Origin: Marinithermus hydrothermalis DSM 14884
Lineage (GTDB): Bacteria; Deinococcota; Deinococci; Deinococcales; Marinithermaceae
NCBI RefSeq assembly: GCF_000195335.1
Contig: NC_015387.1
Span: 2,145,001 to 2,209,000 of the forward strand
DNA: 64,000 bases
Direction: 5' to 3'
The notes beneath the pieces were generated by a model. That model was not told the DNA's origin. It saw only the letters and a list, made by a program, of their open reading frames with translations, and ran no database searches. The translations under genes and the position numbers were made by a program. Positions 1 through 7,263 of this stretch are shown here, in pieces (the stretch's first letter is position 1; every line of letters starts with the position of its first letter).

Positions 1-323
1 TGGTGACGTGGCCGATCACGGGAGGCCCGCACCCGGTAGCCCTTCCTCTCCAGGTAGCGCTTCAAGGAGAGGGCGGTGAGGCCCTTCAAGGGGTCCTTGC
101 CCGATCGCTCGGTTTCCTTGATGGCGACCTCGAGAATCTCGCCCTCCGTCGCGGGGGCGCCGTAGTAGTACGTGAGCAGGGGCGCCGTCGCCGCCGCGCC
201 GCAGGTGTACCAGTCCGCCTGACCGATGACGTGGGTGTAGCGGAGGGGGCGGTAAGGCATTCCCTCCGCTAGTGCAAAAAACATGGCCAAGACCAGCGCT
301 ATGGCGGTAGTCCGCAAACTCAA
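1..323 (-). pseudogene. C39-like peptidase, copy 1 (frameshifted, cut by window edge)
   Basis: On the minus strand a TTG at 323-321 (or 317-315) opens a hydrophobic signal peptide, then a papain-like domain with the motif QADWYTCGAAA, whose Cys would be the nucleophile of a C39-like secreted peptidase. From the motif YRPLRYTHV onward it is almost identical to the gene at 52020-52670, but the signal peptide is unrelated. Relative to that copy 50 bp are missing at about 23/24 (counterpart of 52291-52340). This breaks the frame and removes the segment before the His-containing part. The 3' end is outside the window. The start overlaps the stop of the upstream small membrane gene, so the two were probably translated together. 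That it is non-functional is inferred from the frameshift. Confidence 0.75.
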
Positions 324-523
324 CGCTCCGATCTCCAACTTTTTCTAATGAAAAAGATGCCGTAGTCGATCAATAGCAAGATGCCCGTTATCAGGATGGC
401 GGCAAAAAAGCCTAGCCTCAGCGCTTCCGTTATCTCCATATGTGGAGGGAAAAAGAAATAAACCATCGACAGCATGAAACCCAGAAGCATTATCCTGAAC
501 GCAAAATCCACCAGTTTTCTCAT
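320..523 (-). CDS. small two-helix membrane protein (67 aa)
   Basis: A 67-residue protein with two strongly hydrophobic stretches (about residues 8-27 and 37-58), an N-terminal MRKL and a basic C-terminus, so probably an inner-membrane hairpin. I do not recognise a family. Its stop (322-320) overlaps the TTG start of the C39-like peptidase, which suggests a two-gene unit. At the second peptidase copy (52020-52670) another small membrane gene, unrelated in sequence, holds the same position. The sequence is clearly poorer in GC than the surrounding genome, which hints at acquisition. A role as partner, anchor or immunity-like protein of the peptidase is inference only. Confidence 0.6.
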   Translation of the reverse strand: MRKLVDFAFRIMLLGFMLSMVYFFFPPHMEITEALRLGFFAAILITGILLLIDYGIFFIRKSWRSER

Positions 524-550
524 AGAAAGCCCCGTGACGAGATCCTATTC

Positions 551-581
551 GGGGCATAGCTCGATTTCCGAGCTATGCCCC
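551..581. terminator. 13-bp perfect stem-loop
   Basis: Positions 551-563 and 569-581 are exact reverse complements around a 5-nt loop. The hairpin lies between the stop of the truncated gene at 592-780 and the start of the 67-residue membrane protein, both on the minus strand. There is no clear T-tract on either side, so it may be an attenuating or mRNA-processing hairpin rather than a full terminator. Confidence 0.5.
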
Positions 582-591
582 CTTCGACTGT

Positions 592-780
592 CTAACGATG
601 TCCGCGCCCAGCTCGCTCAAGGACACCTGCCGTACCACCAGCAATAGCCCCATCCCGAATGTACTTACCCACTTTTACCGCAGCGGTAAGGGTCCTTCCA
701 AACACCTGGGCTTCAGAAACTAGGGCCCCTTCTGGATTTACAAGCGCAACCGCCGCGCCCACCAAAGCGCTCTTTGCTAC
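592..780 (-). pseudogene. C-terminal remnant of a Gly/Ala-rich small protein, truncated by an IS
   Basis: An open frame runs from the left end of the IS element (780) to a TAG at 594-592 and encodes 62 residues rich in Ala, Gly and Val, with the segment AIAGGTAGVL near the end. The 5' part is missing: the IS starts exactly at 781, and no continuation is visible beyond the IS or the neighbouring transposase. I do not recognise the family. Because a C39-like peptidase lies just downstream and such enzymes often cut after double-glycine leaders, a peptide substrate is a tempting reading, but only the tail is visible. Confidence 0.45.
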
Positions 781-1971
781 CTCAAAACTTGCACTTATGC
801 ACCCTGGGGATACCTATGCGCCAGGACCACTTGAAAGGGGCCGCTGGTTTCCCGTCTGATGACGGGTGCCATGACCCAAGCGGCCCTGTCCCTACTTTGG
901 ACCCTCCTGGCCCTTTTGCCAAGCCCCCACCTCCAGGAATCCCTCAAGGCCCTGCTCTTGCTCCTCCTCCACGGCCACGGCAAGGCCAGACCCCAGCACA
1001 GCCAGGTCAAGTCCCCCTCCGCCCTCTCTCGCTTCCTCAACCGCTACCCCTGGCCCACCCGCGCTCTCATCCGCCTGGCAAGAAAAGAGGCCGAGAAAGC
1101 CCTGGACCGGGCCAGAAAGAAAAAAGGCCCCAAGCCCCGTCTCCTGGTGGTCCTGGACCTAGTCACTCTGGAGAAGCGGGGCCGTTTCCAGGCCCTGCCC
1201 CTCTCCTTTTTTCACGGCAAGTGGGGACTCCATCTGGTGGTCCTCTACCTCGTCTACGGAGACCTCCGCATCCCTTGGGCCTACCGCCTCTGGCGGGGCA
1301 AGGGGGAGAAGGCCCTCTCCCGCCTGGCCCTAAGCCTCCTGGCCTCTCTGCCCCCCTGGATGCGCCGGGCCTTCCGGATACGGGTGGCCGCGGATGCGGC
1401 CTTTGGCACCACCTGGTTCCTTTTCGGGGTGAAGCGGTTGGGTTTTGAAGCGGTGGTGGGGATGCGGCGGGACCGGAGGCTGCGGGGAGGGGGAGGCTTG
1501 GGGACCTCAGGCGGCAGGGGAGCCGGGTCTACCTTTGGGGGCTTTCCTTCCCGGTCTGGGTGGCCTGGTACCGCTACCCCCTGCCCCAAGGGGGCTGGGA
1601 GTGGCGGTACGTGGTGGCCACCTTTCCCGCCACGCCCCGGACGGCGCTCACTTGGGGAAAGAGGCGGTTTGCCATAGAGCACTTCTTCCGCGCCGCGAAA
1701 AGCGAGTTCTCCCTGGGGCAGTTTGGGCAGCGGACGGCTTTGGGGGTGCACCGTTTTCTGGTGCTTTCCCTTCTGGCCTACCTGTTGGCCCACTGGGTGG
1801 GCATGGAGGGGGAAGGAAGCTGGCGGGAGGCCAGGGAGCGGGCGGCGCGGGTTCTCTTGCCTGAGCTCGTGGTGCAGCTCGCCCTGCGGGAGCTCTATGC
1901 CCTGGGTCTCTGGCCGACGGGGGGAGGGGGTGAAGGTTTATGCGGGATATGCGGGAGGTGCAAGTTTTGAG
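781..1971 (+). mobile_element. IS4-like insertion sequence, copy 1 (1191 bp)
   Basis: The ends 781-794 and 1958-1971 form a perfect 14-bp terminal inverted repeat. The element has the same length as, and is nearly identical to, 52812-54002; I see only three differences, two of them single-base indels. The flanks (ctac on the left, ttga on the right) do not match, so there is no target duplication. Copy 1 therefore either moved by recombination, suffered a flank deletion, or inserted beside the neighbouring transposase remnant with later loss. It cuts the gene at 592-780 on the left and abuts the zinc-ribbon transposase on the right. Confidence 0.9.
859..1970 (+). pseudogene. IS4-like DDE transposase, copy 1 (frameshifted)
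   Basis: The reading frame opens at ATG 859 (MTGAMTQAALSLLWTLL) and carries the DDE landmarks VVLDLVTLEK (first Asp), AADAAFGTT (second Asp) and, in another frame, IEHFFRAAKSEFSLG (catalytic Glu with the following Lys, as in the IS4 Y-(2)-R-(3)-E-(6)-K signature). Compared with copy 2, one G is missing from the G-run near 1487-1497, so translation leaves the frame before the Glu and ends at 1677. The C-terminal part continues in another frame up to TGA 1968-1970. Unless slippage restores the frame, the product is inactive. Confidence 0.85.
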
Positions 1972-3044
1972 TTGACCCTTTTATCCTCCCCACCAGGGGC
2001 CTCCACCAGCACTCTGGGGAAAGAGTTCCCGTAAGCCTTTCCCAGGGGCTCTTTTCCCCAATCCGCCGATGCCGCATCCGGTAAAGCCCCACCATCAACC
2101 AGGATTCCCCCACCTCCAGGCTCCGCAACACCCTCCGCCTGCGCCGCCGCCACAATCGCCCATGCCCTACCTCCGCCACGTTGTTTGTCCAAGGAGGCGG
2201 TACCTCGGCCCCCCAAGCCTCCTGCAACCCCTCCCAAGCCCGCACCCAGCCCTCCAAGGCCTTACCCCACCGGGGCAGAAGCTCCTTCCAAAAGAACGCC
2301 TCCCTCTCCCCAGGCCCCAAGCCCCCGCAGCACCCTCAGACCCTCCCGTATCTCCCCCCACGCCTTCCGGTCCACCTTGGCCCGTACCTCCCGCATCAGG
2401 TGGAAAGCGCACCGGGCCCAAAGCAGCCTCCGCCCCAACCAGCCCAACGCCTCCCCTACCTCCTGCGCCCCGTCCGAAACCACCCCCAGCCTTGGAGGTA
2501 ACCTCCAAAGGAGCTCCCGCACCCGCTCGTAACGCCGCCGATGGCCAAGGTCTCCCCACAGCGGGCAACCCGTCCAAGCCTCAAAGTAAAGGTACCCGTA
2601 CCCCTTGGGGCCCCGGCCAAAGGCCCATTCATCCACACTCCCCCAGTACACCCGCCCTCGGAGAAGACGGTTCTCCCGCTGAAGGAGCCGTTTGGCCCTG
2701 GCCCCCGCGGACCTGAGCCAGCGGAGGCGGGTGGGACGGGTGAGGGGGAAGCCCAGGTTCTTGGCGAGATCGTTTTGGACGCTTTCAGGGGCGCGATGGC
2801 TTGCGAGGATGAGGAAGTGCTCCTGGATGGAGATCGCGTACCAGCGGCTTCTAGGGCAGTCCTCCGGGTAGAGAGCTCGTTTCTGGCGCTTGCATTGGGC
2901 GCAGCGGATCCGTTTGACTCTGACTTCCTGGATGCCCCGAAAGGTGCGCAGCTTGCGTCTGCGGTAGCCCCCGCTCTCCTCACGGGTGGCTCCGCAGTGG
3001 GGACAGGGTACGATGGAGCTCGGGGAGCCCTCAGTCGGCTTCAT
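1972..3044 (-). pseudogene. zinc-ribbon DDE transposase (ISL3-like), frameshifted and 3'-truncated
   Basis: The minus-strand frame from ATG 3044 starts with a zinc ribbon (CPHCG near residue 14, CAQCKRQ near residue 49), followed by VDEWAFGR (first Asp) and VVSDGAQE (second Asp). The part with NNVAEVGHGR (likely catalytic Glu) is in another frame, so there is an indel in the G-rich stretch near 2310-2326. The C-terminal frame runs into the IS4-like element at 1971 with no stop of its own, so the end was probably removed by that element. The layout resembles ISL3-type transposases; the family call is moderate. I could not find convincing terminal repeats for this element; the outer end must lie between 3045 and about 3100. 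Confidence 0.7.
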
Positions 3045-3155
3045 GGCAGAACCAGACTAAGGGCTCCCCTCTTACTCAACCGAGTTTTTTACATGACCCC
3101 CCCCGAAGGGGGTTGGGGCCGCCCCCCGCCGCGCCCTTCATTTTCTCGCGTGCCT

Positions 3156-3188
3156 CGACCTCCCCACCCCAGGGGGGTAGGGTAAAAT
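3156..3188 (+). promoter_or_regulatory. GC dyad and -10 box before copB
   Basis: A C-tract/G-tract dyad (CCCCACCCC then GGGGGGTAGGG, about 3162-3182) sits directly before a TAAAAT -10-like box at 3183-3188, 57 bp upstream of copB. Similar dyads precede the next transcription units of this copper group. CsoR-family copper repressors bind GC-rich palindromes of this general kind, so a metal-responsive operator is plausible. No csoR gene is visible in the window. Confidence 0.4.
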
Positions 3189-3244
3189 GCGCTCAACCCC
3201 ACCGGACGCCTACAAGCTCGAACCGAGAAGGAGGGTTGTAGAGT

Positions 3245-5266
3245 ATGAAGCACGAAAAGCACGCACACACCGCCCACGCGCACGCCCCAGAACCCGGCGG
3301 GCACGACAAGCACGAAGGGCACACCCCGGAGCTGTTCCGCGACCGGTTCTTCGTCAGCCTGCTGCTGACCTTGCCCATCCTGTACTTCTCCGAACAGCTC
3401 CAGGCCTGGTTCGGCTACCGGGCGGTGGCGTTCCCCGGCAGCGCCTGGGTCAACCCGGTGCTCGGCACCCTCCTCTACTTCTACGGGGGGTGGGTCTTCG
3501 TCCAGGGAGCCCGGCACGAGCTCGCGGCGCGCGCACCGGGCATGATGACCCTGATCTCCCTCGCGATCACCGTGGCCTACACCTACAGCCTCGCGGTCTC
3601 CTTCGGCCTGCCCGGCACCCCCTTCTACTGGGAGCTCGCCACGCTGATCGATGTGATGCTCCTCGGCCACTGGATCGAGATGGCCTCGGTCCGTTCCGCG
3701 AGCCGCGCCCTAGAAGCGCTCACCAAACTGATGCCCTCCACTGCGCGCCGCATCGTCGGGGATCGCGTCGAAGAGGTCCCGGTGAGCGCCTTGCGCCCTG
3801 GGGACCGGATCCTCATCCGCCCCGGCGAACAGGTGCCCGCGGACGGGGAGGTCATCGAGGGGGCCTCGAGCATGAACGAGGCCTTCCTCACTGGAGAGTC
3901 CCGGCCGGTCCCCAAGGGGGTTGGGGACGAGGTTGTAGCCGGCGCGGTGAACGGCGAGGGGGCCTTGACCGTCCGCGTAACCCGGACCGGGGAGGCGACC
4001 ACGCTCAACCAGATCATGCGGCTTGTCGAGGAGGCCCAGGCCTCCCGGAGCCGGTTCCAGGCGCTTGCGGACCGGGCGGCGGGGTGGCTCTTTTACATCG
4101 CCGTGGCCGCCGGGGCGCTGACGCTGGGGGTCTGGCTCGCTTTGGGGCAGGAGTTCAACTTCGCCCTGACCCTCGCGGTCACGGTCCTGGTCATCGCCTG
4201 CCCCCACGCCCTGGGCCTCGCGATCCCCCTGGTCACGGTAAACGCCACAGGGCTCTCCGCCAGGCATGGGATCCTGGTCCGTAACCGCGAGGCCTTCGAA
4301 CGGGCGCGGAACATCCGGTTCGTGGCCTTCGACAAAACCGGCACGCTCACCGAGGGGCGCTTCGGCGTGCGCGCAATCTACGCGGAGGACCTCGAGGCGG
4401 ATCAGGCCCTCGCCGTCGCCGCGGGGCTCGAGGCTCTCTCCGAGCATCCCCTGGCCGAGGCCATCGTGGAGGAGGCGGCGCGGCGGGCGCTCGAGCCCCG
4501 CAAGGCCGAGCAGTTCCAGGCCGTTCCCGGGAAGGGCGTGGAGGGCGTGGTTCAGGGGCGGCGCTACCGTGTGGGCCGGCCCGAGTGGGCCCAGGAGCTG
4601 GGGCTCGCGGTGCCTGAGGCGCTCGCGCGCGGCCTTATGGAGGCCGAGGACCGGGGGGAGAGCGTGGTGGCCCTGATGGACGAGGACCGGGTGCTGGCCT
4701 TCATCGCCCTGGCCGACCGCGTACGGGAGACCGCCAAGGAAGCCGTGCGCCGCCTCAAGGCCCTGGGCGTCACCCCCGTCATGATCACCGGAGACGCCGA
4801 GGCGGTCGCGCGGACGGTAGCGGCCGAGCTCGGCCTGGACCGGTACTACGCCCGCGTGCTCCCCCAGGACAAGGCCCGGATCGTGCGCGAACTCAAGGGG
4901 GTGGGTCCTACCGCCTTTGTCGGAGACGGCATCAACGATGCCCCGGCTCTTCTCGAGGCCGACCTCGGGGTGGCCATCGGGGCCGGGACGAACGTGGCGA
5001 TCGAGTCTGCGGACCTGGTGCTCATCGAGAACGACCCGGTGGACGTGGTGCGCGCCCTGGTGTTGGCCCGGGCCACCTACGCCAAGATGGTGCAGAACCT
5101 CTTCTGGGCCACGGGGTACAACGCTGTCGCCCTGCCCCTGGCCGCCGGGGTGGCCTACCCTTGGGGGATCGTCCTCTCCCCCGCCGTGGGGGCGTTGTTT
5201 ATGAGCCTCTCCACGGTGATCGTGGCCTTGAACGCGATCGCACTGCGCCGCGTACGGCTGGCCTAG
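3245..5266 (+). CDS. copB: copper-exporting P1B-type ATPase (CopB group)
   Basis: This 673-residue membrane pump would use ATP to expel copper (or silver) from the cytoplasm. It has a His-rich N-terminus (MKHEKHAHTAHAHA) instead of a CxxC domain, the TGES actuator motif, the metal-binding CPH at Cys319 in a membrane helix (CPHALGLA), the phosphorylated Asp in DKTGTLT at 363, and the hinge GDGINDAP at 560. CPH together with a His-rich tail marks the P1B-3/CopB group rather than CPC CopA pumps. Start ATG 3245 follows GAAGGAGGG. The following DUF302 gene has its own promoter. Membrane location and ATPase class are certain; the preferred ion is inferred from the family. Confidence 0.95.
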   Translation: MKHEKHAHTAHAHAPEPGGHDKHEGHTPELFRDRFFVSLLLTLPILYFSEQLQAWFGYRAVAFPGSAWVNPVLGTLLYFYGGWVFVQGARHELAARAPGMMTLISLAITVAYTYSLAVSFGLPGTPFYWELATLIDVMLLGHWIEMASVRSASRALEALTKLMPSTARRIVGDRVEEVPVSALRPGDRILIRPGEQVPADGEVIEGASSMNEAFLTGESRPVPKGVGDEVVAGAVNGEGALTVRVTRTGEATTLNQIMRLVEEAQASRSRFQALADRAAGWLFYIAVAAGALTLGVWLALGQEFNFALTLAVTVLVIACPHALGLAIPLVTVNATGLSARHGILVRNREAFERARNIRFVAFDKTGTLTEGRFGVRAIYAEDLEADQALAVAAGLEALSEHPLAEAIVEEAARRALEPRKAEQFQAVPGKGVEGVVQGRRYRVGRPEWAQELGLAVPEALARGLMEAEDRGESVVALMDEDRVLAFIALADRVRETAKEAVRRLKALGVTPVMITGDAEAVARTVAAELGLDRYYARVLPQDKARIVRELKGVGPTAFVGDGINDAPALLEADLGVAIGAGTNVAIESADLVLIENDPVDVVRALVLARATYAKMVQNLFWATGYNAVALPLAAGVAYPWGIVLSPAVGALFMSLSTVIVALNAIALRRVRLA

Positions 5267-5345
5267 GAGGCGGGCCGACGTGGAGGTATACTGGATGGCG
5301 TCCATCCGGTGCACCGGGTCCGATCGGTCTAAGAATGGAACCGGC

Positions 5346-5377
5346 TTGACAAACCCTTAACCGGTGGGGGGTATATT
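5346..5377 (+). promoter_or_regulatory. promoter with long spacer before the DUF302 gene
   Basis: TTGACA at 5346-5351 and TATATT at 5372-5377 are separated by 20 bp, longer than the usual 17 and typical of promoters re-shaped by MerR-type activators or occluded by a repressor. The spacer holds a partial dyad (AACCC ... GGTGGGGGG). Transcription would start near 5384, so the ATG at 5397 with GGAGGTG at 5384-5390 fits as the gene start. Confidence 0.6.
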
Positions 5378-5396
5378 AGGAGTGGAGGTGAACGGA

Positions 5397-5801
5397 ATGG
5401 CCCGTTACGGTATGCACACGACCCTCAACGGCTCCTTCGAGGAGGTCAAGCAGAAGGTGGTAGAGGCCCTCAAGGCCCAAGGGTTCGGCATCCTCTCCGA
5501 GATCGACGTGCAACAGACCCTCAAGGAAAAGATCGGTCTGGAGATGGAGGCCTACCAGATCCTCGGGGCCTGCAACCCCCAGCTCGCGAGCCAAGCCCTC
5601 GAGACCGACCGTTCCATCGGGCTGTTGCTTCCCTGCAACGTGGTGCTGCGCGAGGTAGCGGACGGCGTCGAGGTCAGCATCCTCGACCCCGAGGTGATGT
5701 TCACCGTCGCGGACGAGGCCACCCAGCGGCAGCTCGCTAGCCTTCCCCAAGAGGCCAAGGCGCGCCTCACACGCGCCCTCGAGGCCCTAAAGGAGGCCTA
5801 G
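5397..5801 (+). CDS. DUF302 family protein
   Basis: A 134-residue cytoplasmic protein (starting MARYGMHTTLNGSFEE) that matches the DUF302 fold by length and pattern, including the conserved segment around GACNPQLASQALE and LLLPCNVVL. The biochemical role of DUF302 is not established; such genes often sit near copper or redox genes. The in-frame ATG at 5364 is rejected because it lies upstream of the -10 box at 5372. The gene is followed after one base by the SHOCT protein, which shares its transcript. Confidence 0.85.
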   Translation: MARYGMHTTLNGSFEEVKQKVVEALKAQGFGILSEIDVQQTLKEKIGLEMEAYQILGACNPQLASQALETDRSIGLLLPCNVVLREVADGVEVSILDPEVMFTVADEATQRQLASLPQEAKARLTRALEALKEA

Positions 5802-5802
5802 G

Positions 5803-6039
5803 ATGATGGGTCCGGGGTTCGGGATGGGCTTCGGCTTCGGCGGGCTGGGCATGATCCTGTTCTGGGGGCTGTTGATCCTGGGCATCGTCTGGATCGTACA
5901 GACCCTCGCCCAACGCCCACCCGCATCCGGTTCGCAACGCGAGAGCGACCAGGCGCTGGAGATCCTGCGTGAACGCTACGCCCGCGGTGAGATCACCCGT
6001 GAGGAGTTCGAGCGACTCAAGCAGGACCTCATGGGCTAA
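5803..6039 (+). CDS. small membrane protein with C-terminal SHOCT domain
   Basis: 78 residues: a Gly/Met/Phe-rich N-terminus (MMGPGFGMGFGFGG), one membrane helix (about residues 14-34), a linker, and a C-terminal SHOCT motif (ALEILRERYARGEITREEFERLKQ within 50-75), a short helical module usually found at protein ends. It starts one base after the DUF302 stop, with AAGGAGG upstream, so the two genes form an operon. The exact function is unknown; SHOCT tails are thought to mediate oligomerisation. Confidence 0.8.
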   Translation: MMGPGFGMGFGFGGLGMILFWGLLILGIVWIVQTLAQRPPASGSQRESDQALEILRERYARGEITREEFERLKQDLMG

Positions 6040-6062
6040 CCGGCTCGCAGATGGGGCATTCG

Positions 6063-6095
6063 CCCCTACCCCCGGGGGGTGGGGACGGGTATAGT
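6063..6095 (+). promoter_or_regulatory. GC dyad and -10 box before the DOMON gene
   Basis: A near-perfect dyad (CCCCTACCCCC then GGGGGGTGGGG, 6063-6084) is followed by TATAGT at 6090-6095, 44 bp before the ATG at 6139. It resembles the dyads before copB and the DUF302 gene. The G-tracts could also fold into a quadruplex. Confidence 0.45.
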
Positions 6096-6138
6096 TAGCC
6101 CAGGGTTGGGTCAAACCCACCCGGAAAGGAGTTGGGAG

Positions 6139-6738
6139 ATGCGGATTCAATCGGCCCTCTGGATCGCTGTCAGCGTCAGTGCCCTCGGCCTTGCGTTCGC
6201 TCACGAAGCCCCCAAGGTGGACGGCGTCATCCAGCCGGAGGAGTACGCCAACGTCTACCGCAGCGAGATCGGGATGGAGCTCTACTGGACGGTAGAGGAC
6301 GGCAAGCTCTACCTAGGGCTCAAAAGCCCCGGCAAGGGATGGGTGGGCTTCGGTCTCGAGAGCATCGAAGGGCCCAGCGCTGACGAACCCGGTCACGCCC
6401 ACCCCATGATGCTCGAGTCCGACCTCCTCATCGCCTACGTGGCCAACGGCACGGCGACCGCGGAGGACCTCTTCACTCCGGACCCCGGACAACCCAAACC
6501 GGACCAGGCGCTCGGCGGCCAGAACGACATCCTCGAGGTCGCTGGGACCGAGGACGACTCCGGCACGGTGATCGAGCTGGTCCGCCCCCTGAACACCGGG
6601 GACGCGTACGACGTCGCCCTGGATAAGGTTATCGGCGAGGAGATCGGGGTGATGCTCGCCTACCACCCCACGGCCGACGATTTTACCGTCTATCACGGCC
6701 CCTCCACACGCGAGGAGTTCGAGATCCTCTTGAAGTAA
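6139..6738 (+). CDS. secreted DOMON-domain protein
   Basis: A 199-residue exported protein: signal peptide of about 20 residues (MRIQSALWIAVSVSALGLAFA, cut before HEAPK), then a single beta-sandwich resembling DOMON domains, which bind heme or sugars on the outside of cells. Visible landmarks are VDGVIQPEEYA at the start, WTVEDGKLYLGLKS in the middle and the Met/His-rich GHAHPMMLESD, possible heme or metal ligands. ATG 6139 is chosen because AAGGAG lies just upstream and a signal peptide follows at once; an upstream in-frame ATG at 6079 would precede the -10 box. The context suggests envelope copper or redox work. Confidence 0.75.
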   Translation: MRIQSALWIAVSVSALGLAFAHEAPKVDGVIQPEEYANVYRSEIGMELYWTVEDGKLYLGLKSPGKGWVGFGLESIEGPSADEPGHAHPMMLESDLLIAYVANGTATAEDLFTPDPGQPKPDQALGGQNDILEVAGTEDDSGTVIELVRPLNTGDAYDVALDKVIGEEIGVMLAYHPTADDFTVYHGPSTREEFEILLK

Positions 6739-6750
6739 CGCCCTCCCCTG

Positions 6751-6781
6751 CACCCGCCCCCACCGGTGGTGGGGGCGGGTG
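6751..6781. terminator. 14-bp perfect GC stem-loop after the DOMON gene
   Basis: 6751-6764 and 6768-6781 are exact reverse complements with a 3-nt loop, 12 bp after the DOMON stop. It may terminate that transcript, but it also ends right at the -10 box (TACACT, 6783-6788) of the next gene and matches the GC dyads upstream of other genes here, so an operator role is possible. Confidence 0.55.
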
Positions 6782-6795
6782 ATACACTTGTACCC

Positions 6796-7263
6796 GTGGT
6801 AGTGCGCGATATCATGACCCCGAACCCCCTTACGGTGCGGGCAGACGTCCCGCTGTTGGAAGCCGCTCAGCTGATGCTCCGCAACCGTTTCGGGGGACTT
6901 CCCGTGGTGGACGCGGAGGGCCGGCTCGTGGGGCTCGTGGAGGTCGAGGACCTCCTGCCCCGCATGAGCGCGGTGCCCTTCTCCGACGTCCGCGCTATGC
7001 GGCTCTTCGACGAATGGGTGGACCGTGACCTCGCCGAGCTGTATGAGGAACTCCGCCAGGTTCCCGTCGCCAAAGCCCTCCGCAAGGACGTGGAGGTCCT
7101 CCACCCGGACGACCCCCTCGACCAGGCCCTGGACCGCATGGCGGAAAACCGCTTCCGCCGCATGCCGGTCGTGGACGAGACGGGACGGCTCGTGGGAATC
7201 CTAACCCGCAGCGACTTCCTGCGGCTCATGCTCGAGCTGGGAGGCCGGGATGCCGGGCGCTGA
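6796..7263 (+). CDS. tandem CBS-domain protein
   Basis: 155 residues forming a Bateman module of two CBS domains (RDIMTPNPLTVRAD ... GLVEVEDLL and VAKALRKDVEVLHPDD ... GILTRSDFL). Such modules bind adenosyl nucleotides and control partner enzymes or channels. GTG 6796 is preferred: the -10-like TACACT at 6783-6788 lies 7 bp before it, which would make a leaderless transcript, common in Thermales. Its last 14 bases overlap the antiporter gene at 7250, so the CBS protein may regulate that transporter (inference). Confidence 0.85.
   Translation: MVVRDIMTPNPLTVRADVPLLEAAQLMLRNRFGGLPVVDAEGRLVGLVEVEDLLPRMSAVPFSDVRAMRLFDEWVDRDLAELYEELRQVPVAKALRKDVEVLHPDDPLDQALDRMAENRFRRMPVVDETGRLVGILTRSDFLRLMLELGGRDAGR

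Noticed and set aside
3-272. Plus-strand open frame of 89 codons at the window start
   Set aside because: It is the complement of the C39-like peptidase copy; the minus-strand frame has motifs and a homologous intact copy.
551-581. Hairpin as Rho-independent terminator
   Set aside because: No T-tract on either strand; kept only as a stem-loop with unclear role.
774-1448. Long Pro-rich plus-strand frame over the IS4-like element
   Set aside because: Low-complexity shadow of the transposase frame; the other frame has the DDE motifs.
1938-2716. Pro-rich frames on both strands over the zinc-ribbon transposase
   Set aside because: Shadows; the zinc ribbon and DDE motifs fix the true frames.
5364-5396. 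Longer start for the DUF302 protein (MGGILGVEVNG...)
   Set aside because: The ATG lies upstream of the -10 box at 5372, so it would not be transcribed from that promoter, and the extension has no conserved pattern.
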